Of a stretch of 64,000 bases of DNA, positions 8,341 to 17,203 are shown one piece after another. Each line of letters opens with the position of its first letter. The stretch's first letter is position 1. The position numbers and the translations under genes were made by a program. The DNA lies in the NCBI RefSeq assembly GCF_003391395.1, contig NZ_CP024190.1, forward strand, positions 1,240,001 through 1,304,000, in the 5' to 3' direction. The notes below the pieces were generated by a model. It saw only the letters and a program-made list of their open reading frames with translations, was not told the origin of the DNA and did not search any database. This stretch comes from Mycobacterium marinum. Lineage in GTDB: Bacteria; Actinomycetota; Actinomycetes; Mycobacteriales; Mycobacteriaceae.

Positions 8341-9144
8341 TCAGTGAGCGCCGACGAGGGTGCCTGTCGCCCCGACTGGGGTTCCGGGCGATGCCGTAGC
8401 GGGTCCGGGGGCCTGCGGAGCGGGGCCGGGCGCCCGCGGCACGGGCCCAGGCAACTGGACCACCGGTGCCATCGACGACGCGGCCAGCTTGGCCGCAACG
8501 AAACTCGCCGCTTGGGTGGTGTAGGTGGGGACGTAGCCGTCGGTGTGCCCGTTCCAATCGTTGCCGGGGCCGGAGTGACAGATCGGGTCGCTGGGGTTGC
8601 ACAGGTCGATGGACTTGGAACCCAGCAACGAACTCTGGGTGGTCAATGATCCGCCGGAGCGGTTGGCCACGTTGCCGAACACCGCGACCGCCGCGATGTT
8701 GTCCGCGTACTGGGCGGGCAGCTCGTTGCCAAAGCTGATGCCGGCCAACGGGACTCCGGCCACGATGTCGATCACGTCGGCGCCCTGTGAATAGCCGCCC
8801 AGCACGATCTTGGTGTTGGGGCAGGAGGAGGCCATCGATTTGACGTGTGAAATCACGTCATTGGCTCCGTCGCCGCCGTGCAGCTGCAAACGGCTGGCGG
8901 GGTAGTTCACCGCGTACACACCGATGTTCTTGCCGGTCTGCTGGCGCAACGAGTCCACGAAGGCCTCACCCACCCGGCCGATGCCGGGTGGCTCGCTGGT
9001 TCCGCGTGCGAACACGACTTCGGCGTCGGGGCAGTCCGCTGCGGACGCCGACGGGATGGCGGTTCCAGTGATGCTGGGGGCGGCCAGCAGGCCGGTCGCG
9101 GTGACCAGAGCGCCGGCCAGCACGGCCAATGGGTGCTTGTTCAC
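8341..9144 (-). CDS. cut3: Secreted cutinase/esterase, Cut3-type, with Pro/Ala-rich tail
   Basis: Cutinase-family serine hydrolase of about 267 residues. A signal peptide ends near S-A-S-A-A-D-C, and the mature enzyme starts C-P-D-A-E-V-V-F-A-R-G-T-S-E-P-P. The Ser lies in G-G-Y-S-Q-G-A-D, the Asp in S-D-P-I-C-H, and the His in N-G-H-T-D-G-Y-V-P. Beyond the catalytic fold is a low-complexity tail of about 45 residues rich in A-P-G-P repeats, absent from the adjacent Cut4, perhaps a cell-wall linker. It is divergent from eccB4, with 113 bp between start codons, so promoters for the cutinases and for ESX-4 eccB4 share that gap. Confidence 0.92.
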   Translation of the reverse strand: MNKHPLAVLAGALVTATGLLAAPSITGTAIPSASAADCPDAEVVFARGTSEPPGIGRVGEAFVDSLRQQTGKNIGVYAVNYPASRLQLHGGDGANDVISHVKSMASSCPNTKIVLGGYSQGADVIDIVAGVPLAGISFGNELPAQYADNIAAVAVFGNVANRSGGSLTTQSSLLGSKSIDLCNPSDPICHSGPGNDWNGHTDGYVPTYTTQAASFVAAKLAASSMAPVVQLPGPVPRAPGPAPQAPGPATASPGTPVGATGTLVGAH

Positions 9145-9257
9145 GCCGAAATTTTACCCGCAATCGGACTTCGTAAAACCTCGAACGAATCGGGCCCCGG
9201 CCCGGGCCTGTGGATGAACCGCAAAGAATGTCGCGTTCACCTGCCTAGCGTGGCGGT

Positions 9258-10766
9258 GTGGATGCGGGGGATTTTCGGGGCTGGCCGCCTGGCCGGCCGA
9301 CGACGTGGCTGCAGGTCAGCGCCTACCGCTTTCTGGTCCGGCGCCTCGAGTGCGCGTTGCTGCGCGGGGGTCTGGACCCGGCCGACGGGCGCCCGCGGGC
9401 ATCCGCGGTGGCATTGGCGGCGGGCTGCGTGCTTTCGGTCGTCGTCCTCGTGGGCTGTGTGATCAGCGCTTTGCTGCGGCCGCAGGCCGGGCTGGGCGAT
9501 GCCCAGATCGTGGTGGGCCGCGAATCCGGCGCGCTGTATGTGCGCGTGGGCGATACCTGGCATCCGGTGCTCAACCTGGCCTCGGCCCGTTTGATCGCCG
9601 GGACCGACGCCAACCCAAAACCGGTGCGCGAGGCGGAGGTGATCCGCGCCAAACGTGGCCCGCTGCTGGGCATCCCGGGGGCACCTCAGTTCGTTGGCCA
9701 GTCGCTGCCGGTGCAGGAGTCGGCGTGGACGATCTGCGATACCGACCGTGGTGCGGCGACCACCCTGTTGGTGGGGCGTCCGGCCCAGCAGTCGGTTCGT
9801 CGCCTTGTCGCCGAGCAGACCATTCTGGTGGCGACCGAGTCGGGTTCGCCGGCGTATCTGCTCTACGACGGGCATCGGGCCGTGGTCGATCTGGCCGATC
9901 CCGCGGTTCGGCGGGCGCTGCGGCTGGAAGGCCGGACCCCCTACCGCGTCTCGCGGTCGTTGCTGAGCGCTGTGCCGGAAGTTCCGCCGATCAGCGCGTT
10001 GCGGATCGGCCACGCGGGCGAACCGGCGCTGGCCGGGAAACTCGGTTTCTCGGTCGGCACTGTGCTGAGTATCACAGCGGGTGGTGGCGCTGCGTACTAC
10101 GTGGTGTTGGCGCAGGGCGTGCAGCGGATCGGTCAGGTCGCCGCTGACTTGCTGCGTTTCAGCGACTCGCAGGGGGCCGCCAACGCGATCGCGGTGGCCC
10201 CCGACGTGATCCGGGCCGCGCCCATCGTGGAGACGTTGCCGGTCGCCGGGTATCCCGACACGATGTCCGAACCGTTGGACGCCGGCGCCACCACGTTGTG
10301 CCTGAGTTGGGTGAGCGGGCACGCAAGTCGCCCCGACGTCGCGTTTCTGGCCGGCGACGGTCTGCCCGTGCCCGCTGGGGCGAGGGCGCTGCCCCTAGTC
10401 CAGGCCGACGGGCGCGGCCCCGCGCTGGACGCCGTCTACCTGCCGCCGGGCCGCAGCGCCTACGTGACATCGCGCGGGCTCTCCGGGGCGGGTCCCCCCC
10501 TGGGCCGGCGCTACCTCGTCACCGATGCCGGAGTGCGGTATCTGATTCGCGACGAGGACACGGCGCGTCACCTAGGGCTGTTGACTCCGACGGCGGCGCC
10601 GTGGCCGATGCTGGCGACATTGCCGGAGGGGCCGGAACTGAGCGGGGCGAACGCGTCAGTCGCCTACGACGTCGTCGCGGCGGATCCGCCGGTGCCGGCT
10701 CCCGGACCGGCCACCGAATGCCCGGGAGGCCAATGCCGCCAGCAACCCCACCAAGCAGATCGCTGA
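9258..10766 (+). CDS. eccB4: ESX-4 type VII secretion core protein EccB4
   Basis: About 502 residues. EccB proteins have a short cytosolic N-terminus, one transmembrane helix and a large periplasmic domain of the ESX membrane complex. All are visible: Q-V-S-A-Y-R-F-L-V-R-R-L-E-C-A-L-L near residue 20 is the EccB family opening, a helix occupies roughly residues 50-75, and the periplasmic part carries repeat-like S-A-Y-V-x-S-R and G-V-R-Y-L-I blocks with two Cys. GTG 9258 is the start. The last 111 bp overlap the end of mycP4 on the other strand. In M. tuberculosis eccB4 has the same convergent relation to mycP4. Confidence 0.94.
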   Translation: MDAGDFRGWPPGRPTTWLQVSAYRFLVRRLECALLRGGLDPADGRPRASAVALAAGCVLSVVVLVGCVISALLRPQAGLGDAQIVVGRESGALYVRVGDTWHPVLNLASARLIAGTDANPKPVREAEVIRAKRGPLLGIPGAPQFVGQSLPVQESAWTICDTDRGAATTLLVGRPAQQSVRRLVAEQTILVATESGSPAYLLYDGHRAVVDLADPAVRRALRLEGRTPYRVSRSLLSAVPEVPPISALRIGHAGEPALAGKLGFSVGTVLSITAGGGAAYYVVLAQGVQRIGQVAADLLRFSDSQGAANAIAVAPDVIRAAPIVETLPVAGYPDTMSEPLDAGATTLCLSWVSGHASRPDVAFLAGDGLPVPAGARALPLVQADGRGPALDAVYLPPGRSAYVTSRGLSGAGPPLGRRYLVTDAGVRYLIRDEDTARHLGLLTPTAAPWPMLATLPEGPELSGANASVAYDVVAADPPVPAPGPATECPGGQCRQQPHQADR

Positions 10767-12029
10767 TCCGCTCAATGCGGTAATCCGGGCCCGGCGATCC
10801 GGACGGGCGGGCGGCGTGGTGACCGGCGCGGCTGGGGTCGGCGAACCGGGCTGGGCCGGAGTCGGCTGCACGGCGGGGTCGCTGCTCACCGCCGCCAGCA
10901 CATCGACGGTGCCGTTGCCGACGAAGGGATCCCAGCCATGGGGCGGATGATGGGCGGTCGAGATGATCCGCGCCATGACTTGGCGCGCGGTCAACGCTGG
11001 AAACCGAGCGCGAATCAGCGCGGCCAGTCCGCTGACCACGGGAGCGGCGTAGCTGGTGCCCGACAGCGGTCGGAAGCCACCGTGGTCGTCAAGACCGTTC
11101 ACGGTTCCGTCGCCGACGGGGTTGAGCGAGGTCACGTTCTCGCCGCCGGCGGCGACGTCGACCCAGGGTGAGGCCAGGGTGAACGCCGAGGGCTCCCCGT
11201 TGGCATTGACCGAACCGACGGTCAGCACGTAGTCGTCGTACCAGGCGGGGCTGACGACGACGGTCGCGGTATCCCGGGATGTCTCGGGGCGCTGGGATGG
11301 GCACTGGGCGGCACCGCCGGTGTTTCCGGCCGCGGCCACGATGACGGCATTCTTCACATCGACGGCGTACGCCAAAGCCGCGCCGAGGGCTCGGTCATCG
11401 GGTGGGCTCTCGGCCGCAACACAGGCAATCGTCGAAATGTTGATGACCGATGCGCCCAGATCGGCGGCCGTGCGAACGGCTCGGGCCAAGGTGTCGACGT
11501 CGCCGACTCCGGTGCTGGAGCGGTTGCCGACGGGGGAGAACTTGGCGCTGGACTGGCGGATACCGATCACCGTGGCATCGGGAGCCACACCGCTGAACTG
11601 GTCTGTCGCGGAGTCAGGTGCGGCGGCGATGATGCCGGCAACGATGGTGCCGTGCGCATCGCAATCCTGGGTGCCGTCTCCGGTGAAGACATAGTCACCT
11701 CCCGCCACCAGGTGTGCCAGCCGTCGGTGGTGTGCCACCCCGGTGTCGATCACGGCCACCCGCTGACCGGATCCGCGAGTAAGCCGCCACGCTTCGGGTA
11801 AGTCGAGGCCGGCGAGTTGGGCGGCGGCCTCGGGTCGCTCGGGTGCCCAGGTAGCCGCCGCACACACCTCGCGCTGCCGGGTGCGGCTTGGCGGGCCTGG
11901 CGGCGCGGGTTGCGGCAACCACTTTTCGTCCACCGGGGGTGGTGTCACCGCGTGCACCGCCGGCATGGCGCACCAGCACGGTGCGGCTAGTGCACACGTC
12001 GCCAGCAGGTGTCCGAATCGCGAGGTCAT
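10656..12029 (-). CDS. mycP4: ESX-4 mycosin MycP4 (membrane-anchored subtilisin-like protease)
   Basis: About 457 residues. A signal peptide (residues 1-27) is followed by the subtilase domain with the full triad: Asp95 in V-A-V-I-D-T-G, His126 in D-A-H-G-T-I-V-A-G, Ser326 in S-G-T-S-Y-A-A-P, and oxyanion Asn236 in A-A-G-N-T-G. A Pro/Thr-rich linker (385-410) leads to one C-terminal helix (about 416-437) and a basic cytosolic end. Start ATG 12029 overlaps the eccD4 stop as ATGA, giving translational coupling. The frame stays open far upstream, but that part lies inside eccD4 on the same strand and lacks a signal peptide. Mycosins stabilise the ESX membrane complex and can cleave exported proteins. 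Confidence 0.95.
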   Translation of the reverse strand: MTSRFGHLLATCALAAPCWCAMPAVHAVTPPPVDEKWLPQPAPPGPPSRTRQREVCAAATWAPERPEAAAQLAGLDLPEAWRLTRGSGQRVAVIDTGVAHHRRLAHLVAGGDYVFTGDGTQDCDAHGTIVAGIIAAAPDSATDQFSGVAPDATVIGIRQSSAKFSPVGNRSSTGVGDVDTLARAVRTAADLGASVINISTIACVAAESPPDDRALGAALAYAVDVKNAVIVAAAGNTGGAAQCPSQRPETSRDTATVVVSPAWYDDYVLTVGSVNANGEPSAFTLASPWVDVAAGGENVTSLNPVGDGTVNGLDDHGGFRPLSGTSYAAPVVSGLAALIRARFPALTARQVMARIISTAHHPPHGWDPFVGNGTVDVLAAVSSDPAVQPTPAQPGSPTPAAPVTTPPARPDRRARITALSGSAICLVGLLAALASRAFGGRSGSRHRRIRRDDVVGD

Positions 12030-13408
12030 GTCCACGTCAGTCCCAGGCCACCAACGGCGCTGAAGACACCGCAGGTCCAGCAGGCCAGCGGCAGCAGGCT
12101 GGCCGATGCGCTGAACTCCAGCGCATCGATGAGTCGACAAGCGATGGGCGAAGGCGGCCGGGTGGGCGCGATGAACCCCAGATGCAGCGCCAGGGCGGTC
12201 AATGCCGCGGTCAGGGTGGCGACCCACGGTCCGTGCTGGGCGAGGCCGGGGGCCGCGACAGCGAATGCGGCTGTGCCCGCGACATATCCGGCGATCAAAA
12301 ACATCAACCGGGACCTCCCGTCGACCTGCGCGCGCGCACGTAGCAGCAACACCGCGCCGGTGACCGCGGTGAGTCCGATGGCGCGCTGACTGCCAAGCAC
12401 GGCGACGACGGCGCCCAGGGCCGCAGCCGATGAGAATCCGCCATGCAGGCCGTTCAACCAGTGATCGGCCCGGGCGGCCCTGGTCGCCAACAGATCCGGG
12501 GCCGCCAACTCGGGTGCTTCCTCGGACCCGGGCGCTGCGGGAAGCTTTGGGGACAAACCTGCCACGACCATCGACACGCGGGCCGACACTTCCAGCGCAA
12601 CCAGGGCGGCCAACGTGGTCAATGAGCCGACGACATACAACGCGGCGCCAGTGATCACACCGCATAGCGCGGCCGCGGCGATGACGATCGCGCAGCACAT
12701 GACGGCGGTGAAGGTGACTCCACCACAACCGGTCAGCCGGATCGCCAGCGCCGCGGCGACCGACGCTCCCATCGCGGCGAGCATCAGATTCGGCACACCC
12801 AGCGGACCTGGAACCGCCAGCAGTGCGCCGACCGCCACGAACGTCGTGGCGATGACGTTCAGCGTGAACACCGCCGTGGGCTCCCGGCCGGTCCGTCGCG
12901 TCATGCCGGCGACGAGCAAGGCCAGGACGCCGGACGTGATCGCCACGACCGCGGTTGCCGCGCCGTGGCGGTCGGTGTTGCCCAGCGCGTCGCGAACCAG
13001 CTGCACGGCGCCGACCCCGCCAACCCCACCCGCGGTCAGCGCGCCGGTGAGTTCCTTGGCGCGCCGCGACGGCGGCCGGGTGCTACCGCGAAGCGTTGCC
13101 AGTACCGCCTCAGCGTCGTCGTCATGCGGCCCGGGTGCCGGCTCGGCGCTGCAGCGGTTCAACGCCAAGACGGTGCCGTCTCGAATACCACTTTGCGCCA
13201 AAGACTTTGACGGCGGGAGCGCCCCCGCGCCCAGCGGACACAACTGATAGCGCGTGGGCGCCGCGCCGATATCGCGGCCGCCCAGGCTCTCGACGATGGC
13301 GGGGATCAACTCGGCGACGGGTAGCGCCGCCGGTAGCGAAAGATCGACGACGGCAGTCCCGGAATGCACGGCGACACGGCACAATCCCGGTTCGGATCCA
13401 GACAACAT
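12026..13408 (-). CDS. eccD4: ESX-4 core membrane protein EccD4
   Basis: About 460 residues from ATG 13408, which has a G-rich run (AGGGGG) five bases upstream. A GTG ten codons earlier is an alternative. Residues about 8-90 form the ubiquitin-like (YukD) domain (C-R-V-A-V-H-S-G-T-A-V-V-D-L, ending A-L-N-R-C). About eleven hydrophobic helices follow, the EccD pattern that forms the lipid-filled vestibule of the ESX pore. The stop TGA is shared with the mycP4 start (ATGA). It is divergent from eccC4 across 114 bp. The longer open frame upstream of 13408 overlaps eccC4 and is not credible. Confidence 0.94.
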   Translation of the reverse strand: MLSGSEPGLCRVAVHSGTAVVDLSLPAALPVAELIPAIVESLGGRDIGAAPTRYQLCPLGAGALPPSKSLAQSGIRDGTVLALNRCSAEPAPGPHDDDAEAVLATLRGSTRPPSRRAKELTGALTAGGVGGVGAVQLVRDALGNTDRHGAATAVVAITSGVLALLVAGMTRRTGREPTAVFTLNVIATTFVAVGALLAVPGPLGVPNLMLAAMGASVAAALAIRLTGCGGVTFTAVMCCAIVIAAAALCGVITGAALYVVGSLTTLAALVALEVSARVSMVVAGLSPKLPAAPGSEEAPELAAPDLLATRAARADHWLNGLHGGFSSAAALGAVVAVLGSQRAIGLTAVTGAVLLLRARAQVDGRSRLMFLIAGYVAGTAAFAVAAPGLAQHGPWVATLTAALTALALHLGFIAPTRPPSPIACRLIDALEFSASASLLPLACWTCGVFSAVGGLGLTWT

Positions 13409-13522
13409 CGGGCCCCCTGACAGGTGGATCACTGGCACGCTAGTTCGCCTCCGGCGCCGTCGTATCCGGTTGTGCACAGGCGACTTGCCGGCGCTCGGGC
13501 CGCTGCTTAGCGTCGTCGCACT
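13409..13522. promoter_or_regulatory. Divergent promoter region eccD4-mycP4 / eccC4-esxT
   Basis: The only non-coding space between the two arms of ESX-4. It must hold the promoters for eccD4-mycP4 (leftward) and for eccC4 through esxT (rightward). I see no strong sigma-A hexamers; a short inverted GC-rich segment lies near 13485-13500. ESX-4 in M. tuberculosis is linked to the alternative factor SigM, which would explain the lack of a housekeeping consensus, but I cannot confirm a SigM site by eye. Confidence 0.4.
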
Positions 13523-16500
13523 GTGACCGAGGACCTCGTGGTTGCCGCACCACCGGAGCTGGCCCAGACAACGTCGACTGGTCCGCTGCTGCGCCTGGTG
13601 CCCTTGGCCATGTCGATCGCCACCTTGATTGCCGTGGCAGCGACCTATGTCTCGGGTGCCCCGAGCGCGCGCAACCCAACGATGTTGATCCTCCCGGCGA
13701 CGATGTCGCTGTCGCTGATGGTGATGGCGGTCAGCGCACGCGGTCGGCGCCGGGGTGCCGGGCTCGACCAAGACCGGGTGGGATATCTGCAATATCTGAG
13801 CGAGCTTCGGCAACGGGTCACCGAAATCGCGGCAGCCCAGCGAATATCGTCGAACCGAACCCATCCCGAACCCGACACCGTGTGGACGTTGATTGGCGGC
13901 TCCCGGATGTGGGAGCGCCGGCCCGCCAATGCCGATTTCTGCCGAATCCGCATTGGCCTTGGAACCCAGCCGCTGGCCACTCGCCTGGTGGCCGCGCCGC
14001 TGCCACCCCCACACCGATCGGATCCGGTCACCGTCAGCGCGCTGCGCCGCTTCCTCGAGGCCCACGCGCGGGTTACCGATGTCCCGATCGCCATCGCGCT
14101 ACACGGCGCCGGTGTGGTCACCATCGGCGGCGACCCGGCGCGGGTACGGGCGCTGCTTCGGGCGATGGTGTGCCAAATGGCTGTGTTGCACGGTCCAGAT
14201 CAGCTGCTGGTCGCCGCGGTGGTCAGCGACCGCAACCGGCCGGGGTGGGAGTGGCTGAAATGGTTGCCGCACAACCAGCATCCGAGTCACCACGACGAGG
14301 CGGGGACCGAAAGAATGGTGTACCCCAACATCACGCAAGCCAGCGCCGCCTTCGATGCCGTGGCGCTGCCGGTCATGGTGATCGTCGACACCGACGAACA
14401 CGGCAAGCAGTTGCCGGCCGGTGTCACCGTCCTCGAGGTGGGGCGCGGACACGATGGCACGCAGGTGGTGGTCAAGCGGGCCGGAGAAGCGACGACGTTG
14501 ACGCGGCCCGACGAGTTGGATCAGGCCAGCGCATTGGTATGTGCCCGCCTATTGGCGCCGCACCGTTGCGGTGACCGCGCCGGCGGTCACCCCGGCGACT
14601 GGGCGAAGATGCTGGGCGTCGGCGAAATCGCCACCTATCACCCGGTAAACCACTGGCACAAGCGGAATCAACGCGAACGGCTTTGCGTGCCGATCGGCGC
14701 GACCGCGGACGGATCACCCGTGCTGCTGGACATCAAGGAGCCCGCGGCGCGGGGGATGGGGCCACATGGGCTCTGCATCGGGGCCACCGGATCGGGAAAG
14801 TCCGAGCTGTTGCGCACCGTCGCGCTGGGCATGATGGTGCGCAACTCGCCAGAGGTACTGAATCTTCTGCTGATCGACTTCAAGGGCGGCGCTACATTTC
14901 TCGACCTGGAAAAGGCGCCGCACGTGGCCGCCGTCATCACCAATCTCGCCGACCAAGCGCCGCTGGTCGCGAGGATGGGGGAGGCGCTGGCCGGCGAGAT
15001 GAACCGGCGCCAACACCTGTTGCGGACGGCCGGAAATTTCGTCAGCGTCGCGGCCTACGAGGACGCCCGCCGCCGTGGCGCCGGCCTGGCCGCGCTGCCG
15101 ACGCTTTTCATCATCGTCGACGAGTTCGCCGAACTGCTCAGTCAGCATCCCGATTTCGCCGAGGTCTTCGTCGCCATCGGCCGGCTGGGCCGATCACTGG
15201 GCATGCACCTGTTACTGGCCAGCCAGCGGCTCGAGGAGGGGCGATTGCGTGGACTCGAAGCCCACCTGTCCTATCGCGTGTGCCTCAAGACCCTGTCCGC
15301 CATCGAGTCACGGACCGCCCTGGGAACGCTGGACGCCTTTGAGCTGCCCAATACCCCCGGCTCGGGCCTGTTGTCTTCTCCCACCGCAGAGCTGACCCGG
15401 TTCGAAACGGCGTTTGTATCGGGACCGGTTCCGGCGGGCCCGCCCGATGCCGATTCTGTGGTGCTACCTGCCGCGGTGCGGCCGTTCACCTCCGAAGCCA
15501 CCGGAGAAGTCAGGACCGGCGGCGCTGACGGCGCGGATACCGCAACCGGGCCAACCGTCCTGCAGACCGTGCTGGACCGGATCGCTGGCCACGGGCCGCG
15601 CGCGCATCAGGTCTGGCTGCCACCATTGGACCGGGCGCCCGCGCTGGCGTCGCTGTTGAGCGACGGTGTGGCAGAGCGCGCTGAACTGGCCGTGCCGATC
15701 GGGGTGGTGGACCGGCCGTTCGATCAGTCCCGCACACCCCTGACCATCGACCTCACCGCGGCCGCGGGCAATGTCGCGGTCGTGGGCGCGCCGCAGTCGG
15801 GAAAGTCCACCACGCTGAGCACGCTGATAACCGCGTTGGCGGCCACCCACGACCCGGACCTGGTGCAGTTCTACTGTCTGGACTTCGGCGGCGGCGCCCT
15901 GGCCGCGGTCCGCGACCTGCCCCACGTCGGTGCGGTCGCCGGCCGGGGTGAACCGGACCTGATCCGGGGCATCGTCGCCGAACTCGAGTCTTGCCTGCGG
16001 ACCCGCGAGTCGCTCTTTGGTGAGCAGGGCATCGACTCGATCGCCGCGTATCGTCGGCTCCGGGCCGATTCAGGCGCCCAGCGGCTCGCCGACCTGTTTG
16101 TGGTGATCGATGGTTGGGCCACGCTGTGCCATGAGTTCGAAGAGCTGCAGGAACCGATCACTGCGCTGGCGGGGCAAGGACTTTCCTACGGCCTGCACGT
16201 GGTGGTCTCCGCGACGCGCTGGGCTCACCTCAGGGGGTCACTGAAGGATCAGCTGGGCACCCGGATCGAGCTGCGCCTGGGGGATCCCGCTGATTCCGAG
16301 GTGGATCGCCGAGGCGCGCGCCAGGTACCCCGGGACCGGCCGGGCCGCGGCCTCTGCGACGACGGGATGCACATGATGATCGCGTTGCCGAATGTCGCCG
16401 AAGTCGTTGTGAGTCAACAACATGCCGGTTCGGGGGCGCCTGCGGTCCCGCTGTTGCCGCAGCGGGTTGAGCATCGCGACGTGGTCGAGGCCGCGGGTGC

Positions 16501-17203
16501 GGCCCTATCCGGCCGGATCCTCCTGGGTCTGCAGCAGCGCCGGCTACAACCGGTCGCGGTCGATTTCGAACACCACGCCCATCTGCTGATACTCGGTGAC
16601 AATGCGTGCGGAAAATCCAGCGCGTTGCGCACCCTGTGCCGCGAGATCACCCGGACCAAGACCGCTGCGCAGGCACGGCTTTTCCTGGTGGACTTCCGGC
16701 GGGAACTGCTCGGTCTCAGCGAGTCCGAGTACCTGGGCGGCCATGCGATAGCTGCGGGGGGATTGGGTGCATTCCTGCCGGGGTTGGTCGAATTGCTGCG
16801 GGCCCGGATGCCGGCCCCGGACCTGAGCCAGGCTCGGTTGCGCGACCGGTCGTGGTGGTCTGGGCCGGAGATCTACCTGATGGTCGACGACTACGACCTG
16901 GTATGCACATCGGCCGGCAATCCACTGCTGGCGCTGCTCGAATACCTGCCTTACGCAACCGATCTCGGATTGCATCTGATCGTGGCCAGGCGCAGCGGGG
17001 GAGCCACACGGGCCCTGTTCGAGCCGCTGCTCGCCGCGCTGCGAGATTTCGGCTGTATGGCGCTGATGATGAGCGGACGTTGCGATGAGGGACCATTGTT
17101 CGGCTCCGGTCGGCCGATGCCCTTGCCGCCCGGCCGCGCCGTCCTGGTCACCCGGGCCGGTGACGAGCGGCTGGTCCAAGTGGCCTGGACTGAGCCCGGA
17201 TGA
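13523..17203 (+). CDS. eccC4: ESX-4 FtsK/SpoIIIE-type ATPase EccC4
   Basis: 1226-residue motor of the ESX-4 membrane complex in one polypeptide. Two N-terminal helices (about 21-70) anchor it. Three ATPase domains follow. Domain 1 has Walker A G-A-T-G-S-G-K-S (420-427) and Walker B ending L-I-D-F-K-G-G (Asp452); domain 2 has G-A-P-Q-S-G-K-S (755-762) and L-D-F-G-G-G; domain 3 has G-D-N-A-C-G-K-S (1025-1032) and V-D-F-R-R-E. This is the standard EccC arrangement, with domain 3 in the family expected to bind the Esx substrate signal. Start is GTG 13523. Its TGA overlaps the ATG of the next gene (ATGA at 17200), so the products are probably made in step. Confidence 0.96.
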   Translation: MTEDLVVAAPPELAQTTSTGPLLRLVPLAMSIATLIAVAATYVSGAPSARNPTMLILPATMSLSLMVMAVSARGRRRGAGLDQDRVGYLQYLSELRQRVTEIAAAQRISSNRTHPEPDTVWTLIGGSRMWERRPANADFCRIRIGLGTQPLATRLVAAPLPPPHRSDPVTVSALRRFLEAHARVTDVPIAIALHGAGVVTIGGDPARVRALLRAMVCQMAVLHGPDQLLVAAVVSDRNRPGWEWLKWLPHNQHPSHHDEAGTERMVYPNITQASAAFDAVALPVMVIVDTDEHGKQLPAGVTVLEVGRGHDGTQVVVKRAGEATTLTRPDELDQASALVCARLLAPHRCGDRAGGHPGDWAKMLGVGEIATYHPVNHWHKRNQRERLCVPIGATADGSPVLLDIKEPAARGMGPHGLCIGATGSGKSELLRTVALGMMVRNSPEVLNLLLIDFKGGATFLDLEKAPHVAAVITNLADQAPLVARMGEALAGEMNRRQHLLRTAGNFVSVAAYEDARRRGAGLAALPTLFIIVDEFAELLSQHPDFAEVFVAIGRLGRSLGMHLLLASQRLEEGRLRGLEAHLSYRVCLKTLSAIESRTALGTLDAFELPNTPGSGLLSSPTAELTRFETAFVSGPVPAGPPDADSVVLPAAVRPFTSEATGEVRTGGADGADTATGPTVLQTVLDRIAGHGPRAHQVWLPPLDRAPALASLLSDGVAERAELAVPIGVVDRPFDQSRTPLTIDLTAAAGNVAVVGAPQSGKSTTLSTLITALAATHDPDLVQFYCLDFGGGALAAVRDLPHVGAVAGRGEPDLIRGIVAELESCLRTRESLFGEQGIDSIAAYRRLRADSGAQRLADLFVVIDGWATLCHEFEELQEPITALAGQGLSYGLHVVVSATRWAHLRGSLKDQLGTRIELRLGDPADSEVDRRGARQVPRDRPGRGLCDDGMHMMIALPNVAEVVVSQQHAGSGAPAVPLLPQRVEHRDVVEAAGAALSGRILLGLQQRRLQPVAVDFEHHAHLLILGDNACGKSSALRTLCREITRTKTAAQARLFLVDFRRELLGLSESEYLGGHAIAAGGLGAFLPGLVELLRARMPAPDLSQARLRDRSWWSGPEIYLMVDDYDLVCTSAGNPLLALLEYLPYATDLGLHLIVARRSGGATRALFEPLLAALRDFGCMALMMSGRCDEGPLFGSGRPMPLPPGRAVLVTRAGDERLVQVAWTEPG

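Noticed and set aside
12030..12728. N-terminal extension of the mycP4 frame
   Set aside because: Lies inside eccD4 on the same strand; the signal peptide begins only at ATG 12029, which is coupled by ATGA.
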